Assembly (NCBI GenBank): GCA_000310025.1
Contig: FN649747.1
Span: forward strand, 993,506-1,057,505
Direction: 5' to 3'
DNA: 64,000 bases
Origin: Ectocarpus siliculosus
Lineage: Eukaryota; Sar; Phaeophyceae; Ectocarpales; Ectocarpaceae
Shown: positions 50,044-61,100 of the stretch, piece after piece
Numbering within the stretch: the first letter of the stretch is position 1
Layout: the number at the start of each line of letters is the position of its first letter
Made by a program: the position numbers and the translations under genes
The notes under the pieces: generated by a model
The model's input: the letters and a program-made list of their open reading frames with translations, nothing else
Told to the model about the DNA's origin: nothing
The model's database searches: none

Positions 50044-51307
50044 TGTGTGGTATCGAGGTGCCCTTTACCCAAGGTTCGTCTGCAGGCAGTGAAGCCTTGC
50101 AGTTCCAGACAGAAGTCTGAAGTGATGTTCAGACGAAGTCTGTTGAAGCAGTGACCGAAGTCGATCTGTCGATCTTGTTGCTAAATGCCGCTTCTGGGGC
50201 TTGTACTTGTTTTCAGTCTTGTTCTCTTCACAGCTTACTTTCAGAATTGAGATGTTGAGGGATAGTTGGGTGTGAGCCTGGTGCGGCTCGCAACACCTCG
50301 GGATTTCGCTACAATTACACTATCATCTGATCAACAATCAATTCATTCGCGAACTCCTCCCTAAACTCGTCGCTACGTGTCACGTTGTACCAAACGTCAC
50401 TTATCTCATCGCATCAACGTACCGTTGCATACAGCTGCATCTACATCCCTACACACATCCTGCAGCAGTAATGCGCTGTAGTGCAACACGCCCCCATGAT
50501 GGATGCAATGTCACGTGTGCTTCAACAACCTCATCGTTGTTCAAAAACTACCACACAAATCCTGCAAGTCTGTATGTACCCCCTTCATTTGTACTCCTGC
50601 ATTATACACGCCCGCAAAATCCGGTGTACGTATTGTTCGTGCTTAACAACTGTCTGTTCAGCTGCTATTCTTCTCTTTACTTAAGAAACAATTTCTTTTT
50701 CATTTGTTTAACAATTTTCGCCGCTGACTCAACCATTCCACCTAACTTATCCGCCACCAGATTCTTACACTTGGTTTCAGCGACACTGATTGTTGTTTGT
50801 TGCAACTATTGTGTTGCTTGTTCCAATTCCAAGCAGGTTGACATCTTGCCATTCCACGTAGGTTGACATCTTGTCATTTAGTCTACTTGTACCTGTACTT
50901 GCTCCCACCTCCTTATGGTTAGCATAATAATACTTACTTGTAATCAGATACCAGATCCTTACAATAAAATTGCCCATGTTGTTGACAAAGCTTTATTATC
51001 TCTCCGTGACGTCCATAAATCTCATCATAATTTGGACATGGCTTAGAATTTTGCCACTGTTTGCTTGTCCACGTTGTGCTAATCATTCTGAATCCTCCGG
51101 CTGCAAACATCACTTGTGTGGTGAGCATTTTGGAATTCCTCGTACCACTTCATCGAACGTTGAGTCTGCTACTACTGTACTGTATCTTGACACGATCCAA
51201 GGATTCTTGGTATTGTCTCTGTCTTCTAATAAGTAAACCTCGACTTCACGGTCAACAAGGGAAAGGGACGGCTTAGTTCTTCTCGGGACATAAATCAAGG
51301 CAAGCAC
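50044..51307 (-). mobile_element. LTR and internal remnant of the same Copia family, opposite orientation
   Basis: Positions 50608-50044 read on the minus strand start TGTATAATGC and end ATACCACACA, matching the LTR at 30478-31184 along its length but with a single copy of the 143-bp unit (565 bp). A related pre-LTR G-rich stretch (TTTTGCGGGCG) precedes it. Upstream on the minus strand (51307-50940) are short broken frames, for example around YGRHGEIIKLCQQHGQF, that could be polyprotein residue but were not assigned. The copy is clearly more diverged than the one at 30-31 kb. Confidence 0.7.
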
Positions 51308-51396
51308 TGAGCAAAGAACGGAGAAAAATATGCTTCGTGGTCGCGGGGCCTTCTATTTTTACCCCAGCCATGTGCCGAGAAATTGCGGTGTGAAGC

Positions 51397-51590
51397 ACCC
51401 TCGGGACCTGTTCGATTACGCCACGATGAAAAACATGCACAAGCGAACGATACGTTTTCGGAAAGATCTCGACAAGGCGGCTTCAACGCCACCGTGTTCT
51501 GCGCTGCGACTCTCTCTCTGCTGTTGAGAAAGCGAGCTTTAAAAATCGGTCCAGGAGGTGTGTTATCTTGTGTCGTATTCATTCGAGTCT
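51397..51590 (-). mobile_element. Degraded MITE copy related to the one at 757-976
   Basis: The right-hand part (CGGTCCAGGAGGTGTGTTATCTTGTGTC near 51550) and the stretch GACAAGGCGGCTTCAACGCC match the element at 757-976 with many changes. The left end is not recognisable, so the copy is truncated or very old. Confidence 0.5.
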
Positions 51591-51642
51591 GGTCTAAATA
51601 GACTACATTGTACAGAGACGGTGGAACAACAGCAAATCAGAA

Positions 51643-51712
51643 TCTGGACCGGGGCTCGATCAGAATTCCTCTGGTGGTGACGCTTGATCCCGTACTAACC
51701 GCTAGACCCAGA
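51643..51712 (-). pseudogene. tRNA-like sequence, probably a tRNA pseudogene or SINE head
   Basis: On the minus strand the 70-nt stretch starts TCTGGGT and ends GTCCAGA, which can pair as a seven-base acceptor stem with two wobble pairs. An A-box-like GGTCTAGCGGTTAGTAC is present. The T arm does not fold and the B box is poor (TGATCGAGCCC), so it should not make a functional tRNA. Confidence 0.3.
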
Positions 51713-51892
51713 ATCACGAGGGAGCACCCCGCATTCGTGCGTGTACGTAGCTGAAAGCGACAGCAACAACAATCGTCAGACAGACATCCATTATGATTTG
51801 TTTGTCGCATTATCAGGTTCGGATATCGGTTCGGTAGAACGCGCGGGGCAACTTGATGGCGGGGGCCGAGGAGAATTTAAGAATTGCCGGTA

Positions 51893-54612
51893 ATGCAGAA
51901 AAACGAGATCCGTGGGGAGGACAGGGCAGCTAACGAAGTTCGCTTAAAGCTAGAGGCAATGCCTTCTGCTGGGAGACCACAGACGAGGAAAAGGGGCAGA
52001 AATTGCGTCCCGAAGTTTGTCGTTGCTCTGCTGGCACCTGCTGACCTATCCGTTGCCTTTCGTGGTGCAAGTACCAACAAACAAGATGGCAGTGGTGTCG
52101 CTGGAGCTGGTGCTGTGCGTTGTCGAGTGGCTGTATGCTTGTCTGGGGCCGTCAGATCGTTCGTACACCCTGCAGTACACAGATCCATCAAGAGAAATCT
52201 GATCGAGTCGATCGAGGCGGACGGATGTGCAGTGGATGTGTTCGCCTACGCCACGCGAGAAGACAAGGTGCCGAGACACAAACAGGTAACACCCTACCCG
52301 GTTCTGTTATCTACACTACAGAGTACAAGTTGTGCTTTCTTTTTACAAGCTGCCGCTACGTCCTCCTATAGTACGTGACGCACGCTATGTTAAGGGCAGG
52401 TAAACCGTGTGCACAAGCTGTAGCTCCTGAGGGACCAGTCAAACGAGTAGAGATACATGCCGCATCGACGCGCTTACGAAAAGGCGAACGGCTCTCAACG
52501 CCTGTATTTCACGCCGTACGCTGCAGAGGGAGAACTCAGATTTCACGCCGAATTCATCCGACATCGAGACGGCCATGGCAATCCTAGCGCCGGCCAGGCT
52601 TGTTTGGCACCAAGAACAGGCCGGCATCATCCCCAGCTGTCGCGCTCAAGCAACGTCATCAGCTGAAAGTGGCGGAGATGAGGCATGGTACACGACGGAA
52701 GCAGTTTCTGGCGAAGATGCCAGCGGTGTCGGCAACGGTGTTTGGAGGCCGCCACCATGGCAGGTGTGAAGTCGCGCAGGGTGTTATGAAACAATCGGAG
52801 GATGTTTCTATGCACCTTTTGCACAGGCTCCATGAACACCTGGAGTCTACACATGTTTCGTTGGTCGGCACCAGCGCGTCTTCGGGGCAAATAAAACATG
52901 TGAAGCAATTAACGCATTCCTACAGTAGCACACAATCCACCCTTCCTTGTTGCCAGGTTTACAGAGCCGATGCTAGTCGAAACCTCTACTGGCAATTGTA
53001 CAAGTCGCTTGCGGCCTACCGCATGGCACTTCGGGAAGAGAAGCGAAAAGGAAACGGTTTTTCATACGACTGGATCATTCGGAGTCGATTCGATGTGGCC
53101 TGGATCCGTCCCCTTCCAGCGCTACGTTCGTTTTCTCCGGAAGCGGTATGGCTTGGCCGCCACTATTGGTGAGGGTAGGTGCAACTATATGGTGAGGGTA
53201 GGTGCAACTATAGTATTTCCGCAGCAATTTCTTGCTGATACCCCTCGAGCTTTTGACAGACGGAAACAAATCGCTTCCACCTCTGATCGAACACGTTGGA
53301 TGGTGCCGAGTGATCCTAGACAGCCGTAGCCACCCACCAGCGGGATCGCACCATCCCTTGCTCCTCAAGGTCCCATGTTTGGCCATGAATTCCCTGATCT
53401 TACCGTTTTGGGCAGCAAAACAACGCGTATGAAAAGAAAAAATAATACCAATCGTTTGTCAGAAGGCGGACTAGCATCGTGTAGAGAAGCCAGGTTCTAG
53501 GCCTACCCGCTTACAATCTTCCCTTCTTCCCCCCACGCGGCCCCTTCCGTCCCCTCCTCATTGCCGCGGCTTACAAGTTAGGCCAATATCAGACCACTTC
53601 GCCCTGGTACCGCGTGCTTTCTCAGACCGATTTTTTACGGCCGTAAAGACCTTCTACACTTGTGACGGTCAGTCATGGCCACCAACGGTATCGTGGTGGC
53701 AACCTGAGTGTTCTGGGGGCTTCGACGAGAGCGTTCTTTTTCGGCACCTCCACACCTCAAACATACCGTTTCGGTACTACTTCAACTTCGAGTACATCAT
53801 CACGCGAGGGGAGCTTGGTGGGAAGTGCCACCTAGGGGAAACATTGCACTCCGAATCATGCAGCATTTTGAAGCTTTGGAATGCGTTCCAGACGTCATAT
53901 GACAGGTGATCAATCGCGGTTCACTCTCTCTTTCGTCAGCACATTTCGTATCGATCATTCAGGAAAAGATTGTTCATGGGACACCTGCGTCCAACACGTG
54001 GGTGCACTTGTGTTCTTTTGTCACCCGATGAATGCATCCTATACCCCGAGCAAGGTCCTACAAACGCGCGTGTGCTACCTTCCTGGCATCACCTCCGTTT
54101 GCCTACCCCCCCACTCCAAAAACAGGGAAGACTGCATAGAGGCACTCGCGGAATGGGCAAACCTCCGTTGCCGGGCTCTCCTACCTGCCGAGGGGATGAG
54201 CGACCCTCGCAGGACACAAGCAGTCCTCGACCCACATCCTCGAGCATGGCAAGCATTAATCGCAAGCCAACCTCTCGAACCTACTTTTCTGGCGAAGTCG
54301 TCGCCAACAACAGCGGCAGAAGCAGCCGCGACAGAAAGTGCACGGCCCACGTTGGAAGAGGCTTCGTTCGCCGGAGGCTCTGTTAGGCCCACCTCCGTTC
54401 CCCACGTTGGTGAAGTGAACCGTGCCAGGTTGAAGCTGGTCGACCTCAAGGACGCAGTGGTGATGCCCCCACGCTCGCATCTGCCTGAAGAAGATGTCGA
54501 GAGGGATCCATCGGGCGGCTTCATGGCTTGGGATGGAAGGAACTCGCTCCCGTTATGGTCGATATATTCGCATAATCAATGCCCTCTTACAGAGGTGAGG
54601 TGGAGACTCTAG
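51893..54612 (+). CDS. Putative glycosyltransferase-like conserved protein, five exons
   Basis: Exons 51893-52285, 52527-52763, 52957-53168, 53582-53905 and 54126-54612 keep phase (0, 0, 2, 2) with GT-AG borders and yield 550 residues. Conserved-looking blocks are CLSGAVRSFVHP and DVFAYA (about residues 82-118), YDWIIRSRFDVAWIRPLP (247-264), SDHFALVPRAFSD (283-295), a TFYTCDG/ECSGGFDESVLFRHL block and FNFEYIITRGELGGKC (about 340-355). This pattern resembles uncharacterised algal and protist proteins thought to be glycosyltransferase-like, but I cannot name the family firmly, and no sugar or acceptor can be stated. The arrangement R-x-R-x-D followed by RPLP recalls GT-A enzymes that use an acidic metal site. 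The C-terminal 160 residues are Ala/Pro/Ser-rich and may be linker. A weak hydrophobic stretch at about 41-56 could be a signal anchor. A GAG-GTGAGG at 54594 might be a donor to a further exon. Confidence 0.72.
53167..53212. repeat. 23-bp tandem duplication covering a 5' splice site
   Basis: The unit TGGTGAGGGTAGGTGCAACTATA occurs at 53167-53189 and again, unchanged, at 53190-53212. The first copy contains the exon 3 donor (TG then GTGAGG) of the five-exon gene, so a second identical donor lies 23 bp downstream. Confidence 0.95.
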
Positions 54613-57600
54613 GTTTTGCGTTCTCACGCTCCTGCCCGAGTCCAGATACCCATGTTTGCATCTGTGTTCCCTACTGAGCGAGGCGCATAATTGGCACCCC
54701 CGGGCAAAGATTAAACAAGCGGGTAGGCCCGTGGTGGGAGGGAAAAAGAAGAACGAGGGGCGCAAGCGAAACCCAAACAATGACCGGCAGGCTGTGTGAC
54801 GCATAACAAATCGGTGTGCTGATGAGTAGTCGCAGAGAGTTGTAGGTCATTTCTCAGGTTCATCACAGCATGGAGCACTTGTTTAGGGGAAACATACAGG
54901 GGACAAAACAGTTACCGAAAACTGTTCCCGTTTAGCGTCAACTCATGCGCTCGCCATATGCCATCAACACCTGCAGACACTCCACTCAGAGAAATCGGGT
55001 GCCTTAGTCGTTCCGCCCTCCCCCCTGCCCGTTGTATACTGTATACTCCACCCAATCGTCCACAGAAGCACAAGGGTCTGGTCCCGCACGTCGTGTTGTA
55101 CTACACCATGGGAGCATCCCTCGTTCGAGAACTAGCACACGCTATCAGGTGCTTCGTGCATCACGAGATTGAAACAACGTCGGAGAATATTCCAATGGCT
55201 GACTTCCACGGAAAGTCGTGCGAAGGCACCAGGTGAACAGGATCGAAATCTGATTGTTGGTGAAAACATCCAGAGAGTAGCCCCATTGGTTGCGCCTCGT
55301 TCACGACGGGTGACCCATACATGTCACGTGGAACGCAAGCATAGACTCTGATCTTCGTCTTGGTCATGCTAAAACGTGCTTGGTGAAGGTTCCACATGAA
55401 CGAGGCTATAAACAAGCGTGCCCAATACTTTGTTAAGCATGCGAATTGCAAATATGCTGTAGTGGACCAGTCCCGCGACAAAACAAAACACTAAGCCTTA
55501 CCATCTACTCCGCCCCGCCACGTGGGGTATTAATGTCGGACGCTGGGGGAATATCCGGCATACACGATGGCACCCTTTTGTCGCCCCGCCGCCGGTGATC
55601 GGGACGATCTGAACGGAAGGGCGCTGGAGCTCGTGATGATTGACGTGTCTCTCCACATAGAGGAGGTAAGTCAGCACTTTGTCAGGTGGCTGGCCAACTC
55701 CGGTGCTTGAATGTTGGTCGACAATCACACTAAATACAAGTGAACCAAAAGACTGGTCAAGATACTGGAAAAGGACACACTGGGCCATCACACAAAAGAA
55801 ATGTATTGACGCGAAGAGCACATCCAATGTTGATGGCCTAATCCAAAAATATTGTCGATGCCACCATGCTGCAGGCACTCTGACCCATCAACGGTAGATG
55901 GAAGTCTTCTATGTAACCTTCTGCCTCTCCTAACTTTCTTGAAACGGTAACCGTCGTTGCCTTTCTGTTCCTAGTTGGGTATCTGCACTGCTGACGGCAG
56001 CCTTGGATTGAGCGCGTACGAAAACGTTGAGCGTTTCTTCAGGGAACCCGCTACACACTGCATACAATATGCAAGACTGGGCAACGAATGAACCGTCATT
56101 CAACCTATCCCGTTGTGGAGACGGCATCGTACGATGGCTTGCAATCAGGCAGCAGGCGCGGATTAGCACGAATACACGGTGATCGATGATGAGATGATCC
56201 GAGATAGCGTTGAAGGTTGGTTTTATTCACCGTACCATCGTGGACCCTAGAGCCCTTCAAAGGCGCCTCACCAGCAAGCTCTGTTAGAAGCTGCACCATA
56301 TTCGGCCACCTCCCGAACTTGTATCCAGGCACGGCTCTCACACGCCGATGTAGTTGGGCTATTCTACAAGTTCGGGCGACTGACTGGCGAATCCGGTCGA
56401 AGCAGAACACGGCGCCTGAAACGTTCTTCTATTTTCACTTCCAATGTTTGTTAGATCCACTAGTCAGACGCTGAGTTTTCTAGGGACTCCGCTCATCCTT
56501 TTTCTATATGGGAAACCTGTTTCTGCTGCTGGGTTCGGGATGCCGAGATGAGGAACTTCACCTGTGTCGGAGGTGGGGCAGGGACGGATCCAAACGCTTT
56601 CATTGCTTTGATTGTTAGCGAAACGCATGGAACTATGCATTCAGCAATACACATGCTGGCGAACAGGAAGAAGAGGCCCCAAATTGCAGGAACTATTTCT
56701 CAACAGGCCTTCGGCGTTATCACGGGGTGATTCACCCATATGACCCATTTAGTTGCTCTGCAGCCTCATGCCGCATTTTGGGGGGAAGTAAACTTTGAGC
56801 ACAGGCCCCCGATCTTGCCGACCTTTGTAGGAAATTTGGAAATAAGGCTTGCGTAGGTTGCCGTACACGGAGGCACACAAACGGGAACGCCCGGTGAGCG
56901 GGTTGTTGGCCCGTCATACGATTCGTTGAGGTGTATGCTAGAATGACCATCGTATGTATGCATACAAGATGACAAGATGTGCTAATCGTCAATGCTGCCG
57001 GGGTTGGGCGTCATTTATCTGCATGTCTACCGCACCCTGCACAACCAGTATAATTCCACAACAACCATAGGCTATAGGTGGAGTGAGAGAGTGAGACATA
57101 ATTCTTTGAGAGTACGAAGAGACGCGAAGAACTGCACGACCATGTCGACAATGCGGGTTGCTGTTGGAGGCTTTTTTGGTGATGGTAGAGAAACGAAACG
57201 AACTTGTTAAGAGTGAAATCGAGTACGTTGTAGCCCCATCGAGGACGGATTGGAAAGGGCGGGGATATTAGAGACACTTCTAACTGGACGCGTTCAAATC
57301 GTGTAAACAGCATTTAACCGATCAATTCCTGGACTTCGTGCGACATTCCTTCGGAAGCGCTGGAGGGTTGACTTTGTCTGTTTGGAAAGATGTACGGGTT
57401 AGCTTCCTATGTTCGAGAGACACTACTTAACCAAGTTGACGTCTCCCAGTGTGTGTGTGGTATGCAGATATCTTGCTACGAATGATACGTCTGAAGCAAC
57501 CTTCGAAATCGTCCGGTGCGCGCGAAAATGTGACGTAAGATGTAGAGCCAGACAAACGCAAGGGAGAATACCACAATCGGGTATAACAAGAATCTGAGAA

Positions 57601-58155
57601 ACATTTTGATGGGTTACGCCACGAACCAAGCGAAAGACAAAAACAGGCGTACAACACCATTCCCGCGTATCGTGAACTAACACAACCAGGCTGCAACTTT
57701 TCCTACGTACCGATGCAGCACAGGAGAACGCGTTGCTCAAATCGGCTCCACACGTAAACCAACGTGGTACAATACATTGCGTACAACACGACGTCGACCA
57801 CAATGCAAGCAGTACAAAAGAGAGTAACGCTGCCTTTCCCAGCAAAAACGAGGGTGCAGCCAACGGTGAAAATATTTGTTGCACCCAGCAACAACGTTTT
57901 GCTCAACTCAACTTTAGCGACAAGGAAGTTCTGGGACGAGAAATAAAACAAGGCACAAACAACAGAGACAAATCAATCAACGGCGATATCGTTGTCGTTG
58001 CCGTTGTCATCTAGGGACCAATTCCAAACAACGCCTTTTGTAGGAAAGAAAATGAGCGGGATACGCGCCCGCACACACAACCAACGTTTCATGTCGATCA
58101 GGCCGGTAGCGCAGTCTACCATGTGAAAATCACACCATCGCACGCACAATCAAGG
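54613..58155. other. Intergenic region between convergent genes, no gene recognised
   Basis: Several open frames of 80-150 residues exist on both strands but overlap one another and carry no motifs I can place. A frame near 55050-55230 containing VVLYYTMGASLVRELAHAI looks somewhat protein-like and could be an extra exon of the upstream gene, but phase could not be shown. The 3' untranslated regions of both neighbours are expected here. Confidence 0.45.
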
Positions 58156-61100
58156 CTACTCGCTATCGTCGTCATCCTCGTCGTGAGATACGACCCTCCT
58201 CATGCTGCCCCATGACATGCCCACTAGCATGTTGACGGTCAGCGGGCACTTGATGCCCAGCACCGCCGGAGCTTCCACCTCCATGCAGTCGGCCAGCAAA
58301 CCCTGGAGAAACCAAGTTCGAGCGTTTAGTGCGACGGACTCCGCTGTTTGCTACAATAGCCGCGACACAACCAACAACAGCGTCAGTTTCACGTTGTTTT
58401 CTACCCATGCAATCTGCCAGCGACTCCTAGAATGAGACCGAAACGGAGAGAGGGTGCCAAGTCTACATGGGCAGTAGTGCCTGCCCACCGCACACATCTC
58501 TACCGGCCTTTGTGTCAACATCATGCACATTGTTGATACAACCACTGCCTGTAAAACCGTGTGTCGGACTGATGTCTTGCCACCAAAGTGTTCACCCCCC
58601 AACATGAACGATATCGGGTAGATGTACTGTGGGTCACCTGCAACTCCAAAACAGTCTCGGAAACTTCCGCCCACCGCTATTTCCAGGTCGAGGTCGGCAC
58701 GTTGACATGCTGCGATCTGCACTGTACAATGCAAACACACAATACCCATGTGCCTAATTCTCGTATAAACAAGCAGCTGCTATTCTAAAATAATCCCAAG
58801 ACACGCCGGGGCACATGAATGGAAGGAGTAGCCGGTAACTGAAAGAGGAGTGCGAGAACTAAGACGGAATACCTCTCGCCAATTGCGAGGGGAGAGCTGA
58901 AGGTAAAGACGGTGCATCGAGTCAAGCAACGACTTACCTTGAGTCTCTCCAGGTCTTCCTCACAGGCCGGGCACTCGAGAACAAGCTCGTCGTGGATCTA
59001 ACGCTCCTCCCGACAAAACGTTGGAGTTGCGATGGCCGTCCACACACACCGTCATAGAAAAAGATAAACGTCACGGAGACTACACAGCAGCTGATCGTTC
59101 TTGCTCAAACGCTCTACTGTATGGTTCGAAAAATGCAGCAAAACTCTGATGATTCCGGGCAAACTCGGGCTTGGTTGTCGACAGAAACTCTACAAGAAGA
59201 AAACGGGATTGTGTTGATAGACGGAGTGTGTCATGTGTCATGCCCAATGCATATGCTCCGAGGAATAATGGCTAAGATGAGAACCGTAAAGACGGATGAT
59301 TCGTTGGCGCAAGGTTGCAGTTGAAGAGAAAACGGCGTTCATATTTAGCGTGGATCCACCTGAAAAAAGGACACGCCAAAGAACTGATGACATGTGTTGA
59401 AACGGTGGAGGGCAAGAGGGAATAAAGGGCACCGCCTCCACAAACCAAGAAGACATAACATGAATCACACGGGGGCATGACCCTGGCCCGAAGACCTCCG
59501 CGGCAAATCCTGGGGATCGCCATATCCTAGGAACGTTCTGGTGTCACGAAAGCGTTAATTACTTCGTGAATAGGCGGTGGTATTCGCTTGCCGCACGTGG
59601 GCATGTCAGGGCGAATTCCTGACAAAAAGAGTAGTGCAGGACCCCAGGTAACCCCAAACGAAAACTTTGGGACCCTTGAATGATTGGTGCTCTTTGTACA
59701 GATGCGGTGCAGGATGCGAAGTACAAGTACTCCACCACAACGGGTCCTCTTGGTTGGGTTGAACCCTCAGTGATGGTGCGGAATGTCTTGCTCGCCCGAA
59801 TAACAGACTGTTAAGTGTTTGCTACACCTGAAGGATGCATGACATGAACATACTCCGTGGTTTGGGTTGTCTCCTCGGCGTGTTGTTCGGTGACTTATGA
59901 CTCATGTAGTTATCTCGGGAATGACACATATTTTTTCACACAGTGCTCGTCGGTTTATATACTTGAAAACTTTCCAGGATGCAATTCCCTGGCTTGATTT
60001 CATCGCCGCGCGCCGCACCTGCATGATGAGCCTGGGACAGTCAAGGCCCTCATCCAGGCTAGACCGCCAAGCATCGAGACGACGGGCCACCAGCACCATG
60101 GCTGTCTTCATGATGTCGGCCGCGGTACCCTGTGCATCCAACGAAAACAGTAAGCTGACCACGACCCCGAATGTCCGGACAAAATACCAGTCGGCAAAAC
60201 CGCGCGCAGTATTTTACGCATACACGAACATGCAGACGGAGCATGCTGTTGGTGCTCTGGTCTGCCTAACACACGCTCCTTGCTACCTTTCAAAATTACT
60301 TTCAAAATAGGGAACCGACAGAGAACGCAACCAAACGACGTGTCAACACCAAACGCCTGAAACCCGCCGTTAACGGCCTGCCTCTCTCCGCGTTCACGTT
60401 TCGCGTTGTAGTAGCGTTCGACGTCCAAGCGGATCGTAGCATGTGCGCAACGATGCCCAGAAACAGACACGACACCACGAGCAGCGCAAACAGGAACACC
60501 ACAAAGTGGAAGAAGGACGGCACACCTGGACAACGCTGTTGACTGCCTGCCTCTCCGCCTGCGCCTTGGCGGCCGCGTTGCGAGAGTTGTTGATCTCGGG
60601 CAGGTGTCGGCGCCGTCCCGTCAGGGTGCAAACGTAGCCGTTCTCCCTCGCGAACCTTTGGCCACAGATGAATAACAAAACGACCGATATCAATCGTCTT
60701 GTGTGTATGTACCTTCGCAACGCCAATCACAAAAATCAGCGCAGCTACAAAAAAACTCCCCGAGAATCTGTTATTCGTATCACTTCATTTTTCTCGCCCT
60801 TCGCAAAGAGTCCAGCTAACCTTCGCTGAGAGATTTGGTGTCTGCACGGTGTGCCGTACCTGCGTGTGGCGGCCATGAAGGGCTCGATCCCGGGAAAGGC
60901 TTTCAGGAATGACCGCACGAGCCCTTGGGCCTACAGGTGAAACAACAGTTTGTGCGGCGGAATCGGGAATTACTGAGAGGCACTCGTCGTTCTGCTGGCC
61001 ATGGTGCACGTGCCGTAGACTATTTCGTGCCAGCAAACAGGCGTTATGGGTATGGCGGGGGCGGCATCAGCATTGAATTTCGGCTTTTGCTACTACAGGA

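Larger units (their letters stand above)
49545..51892. other. Intergenic region with retroelement and MITE remnants
   Basis: Between two plus-strand genes. No host exon was recognised. From 50.04 to 51.3 kb there is a minus-strand LTR element remnant; from about 51.4 to 51.6 kb a degraded MITE copy; and from 51.64 to 51.71 kb a tRNA-like stretch. The first 500 bp (49.55-50.04 kb) shows nothing recognisable and may hold the 3' untranslated region of the TPR-GT41 gene. Confidence 0.55.

Noticed and set aside
54958-55236. Open frame with VVLYYTMGASLVRELAHAI as a sixth exon of the preceding gene
   Set aside because: The preceding exon has an in-frame stop, and no acceptor in the right phase could be fixed; left as unresolved.
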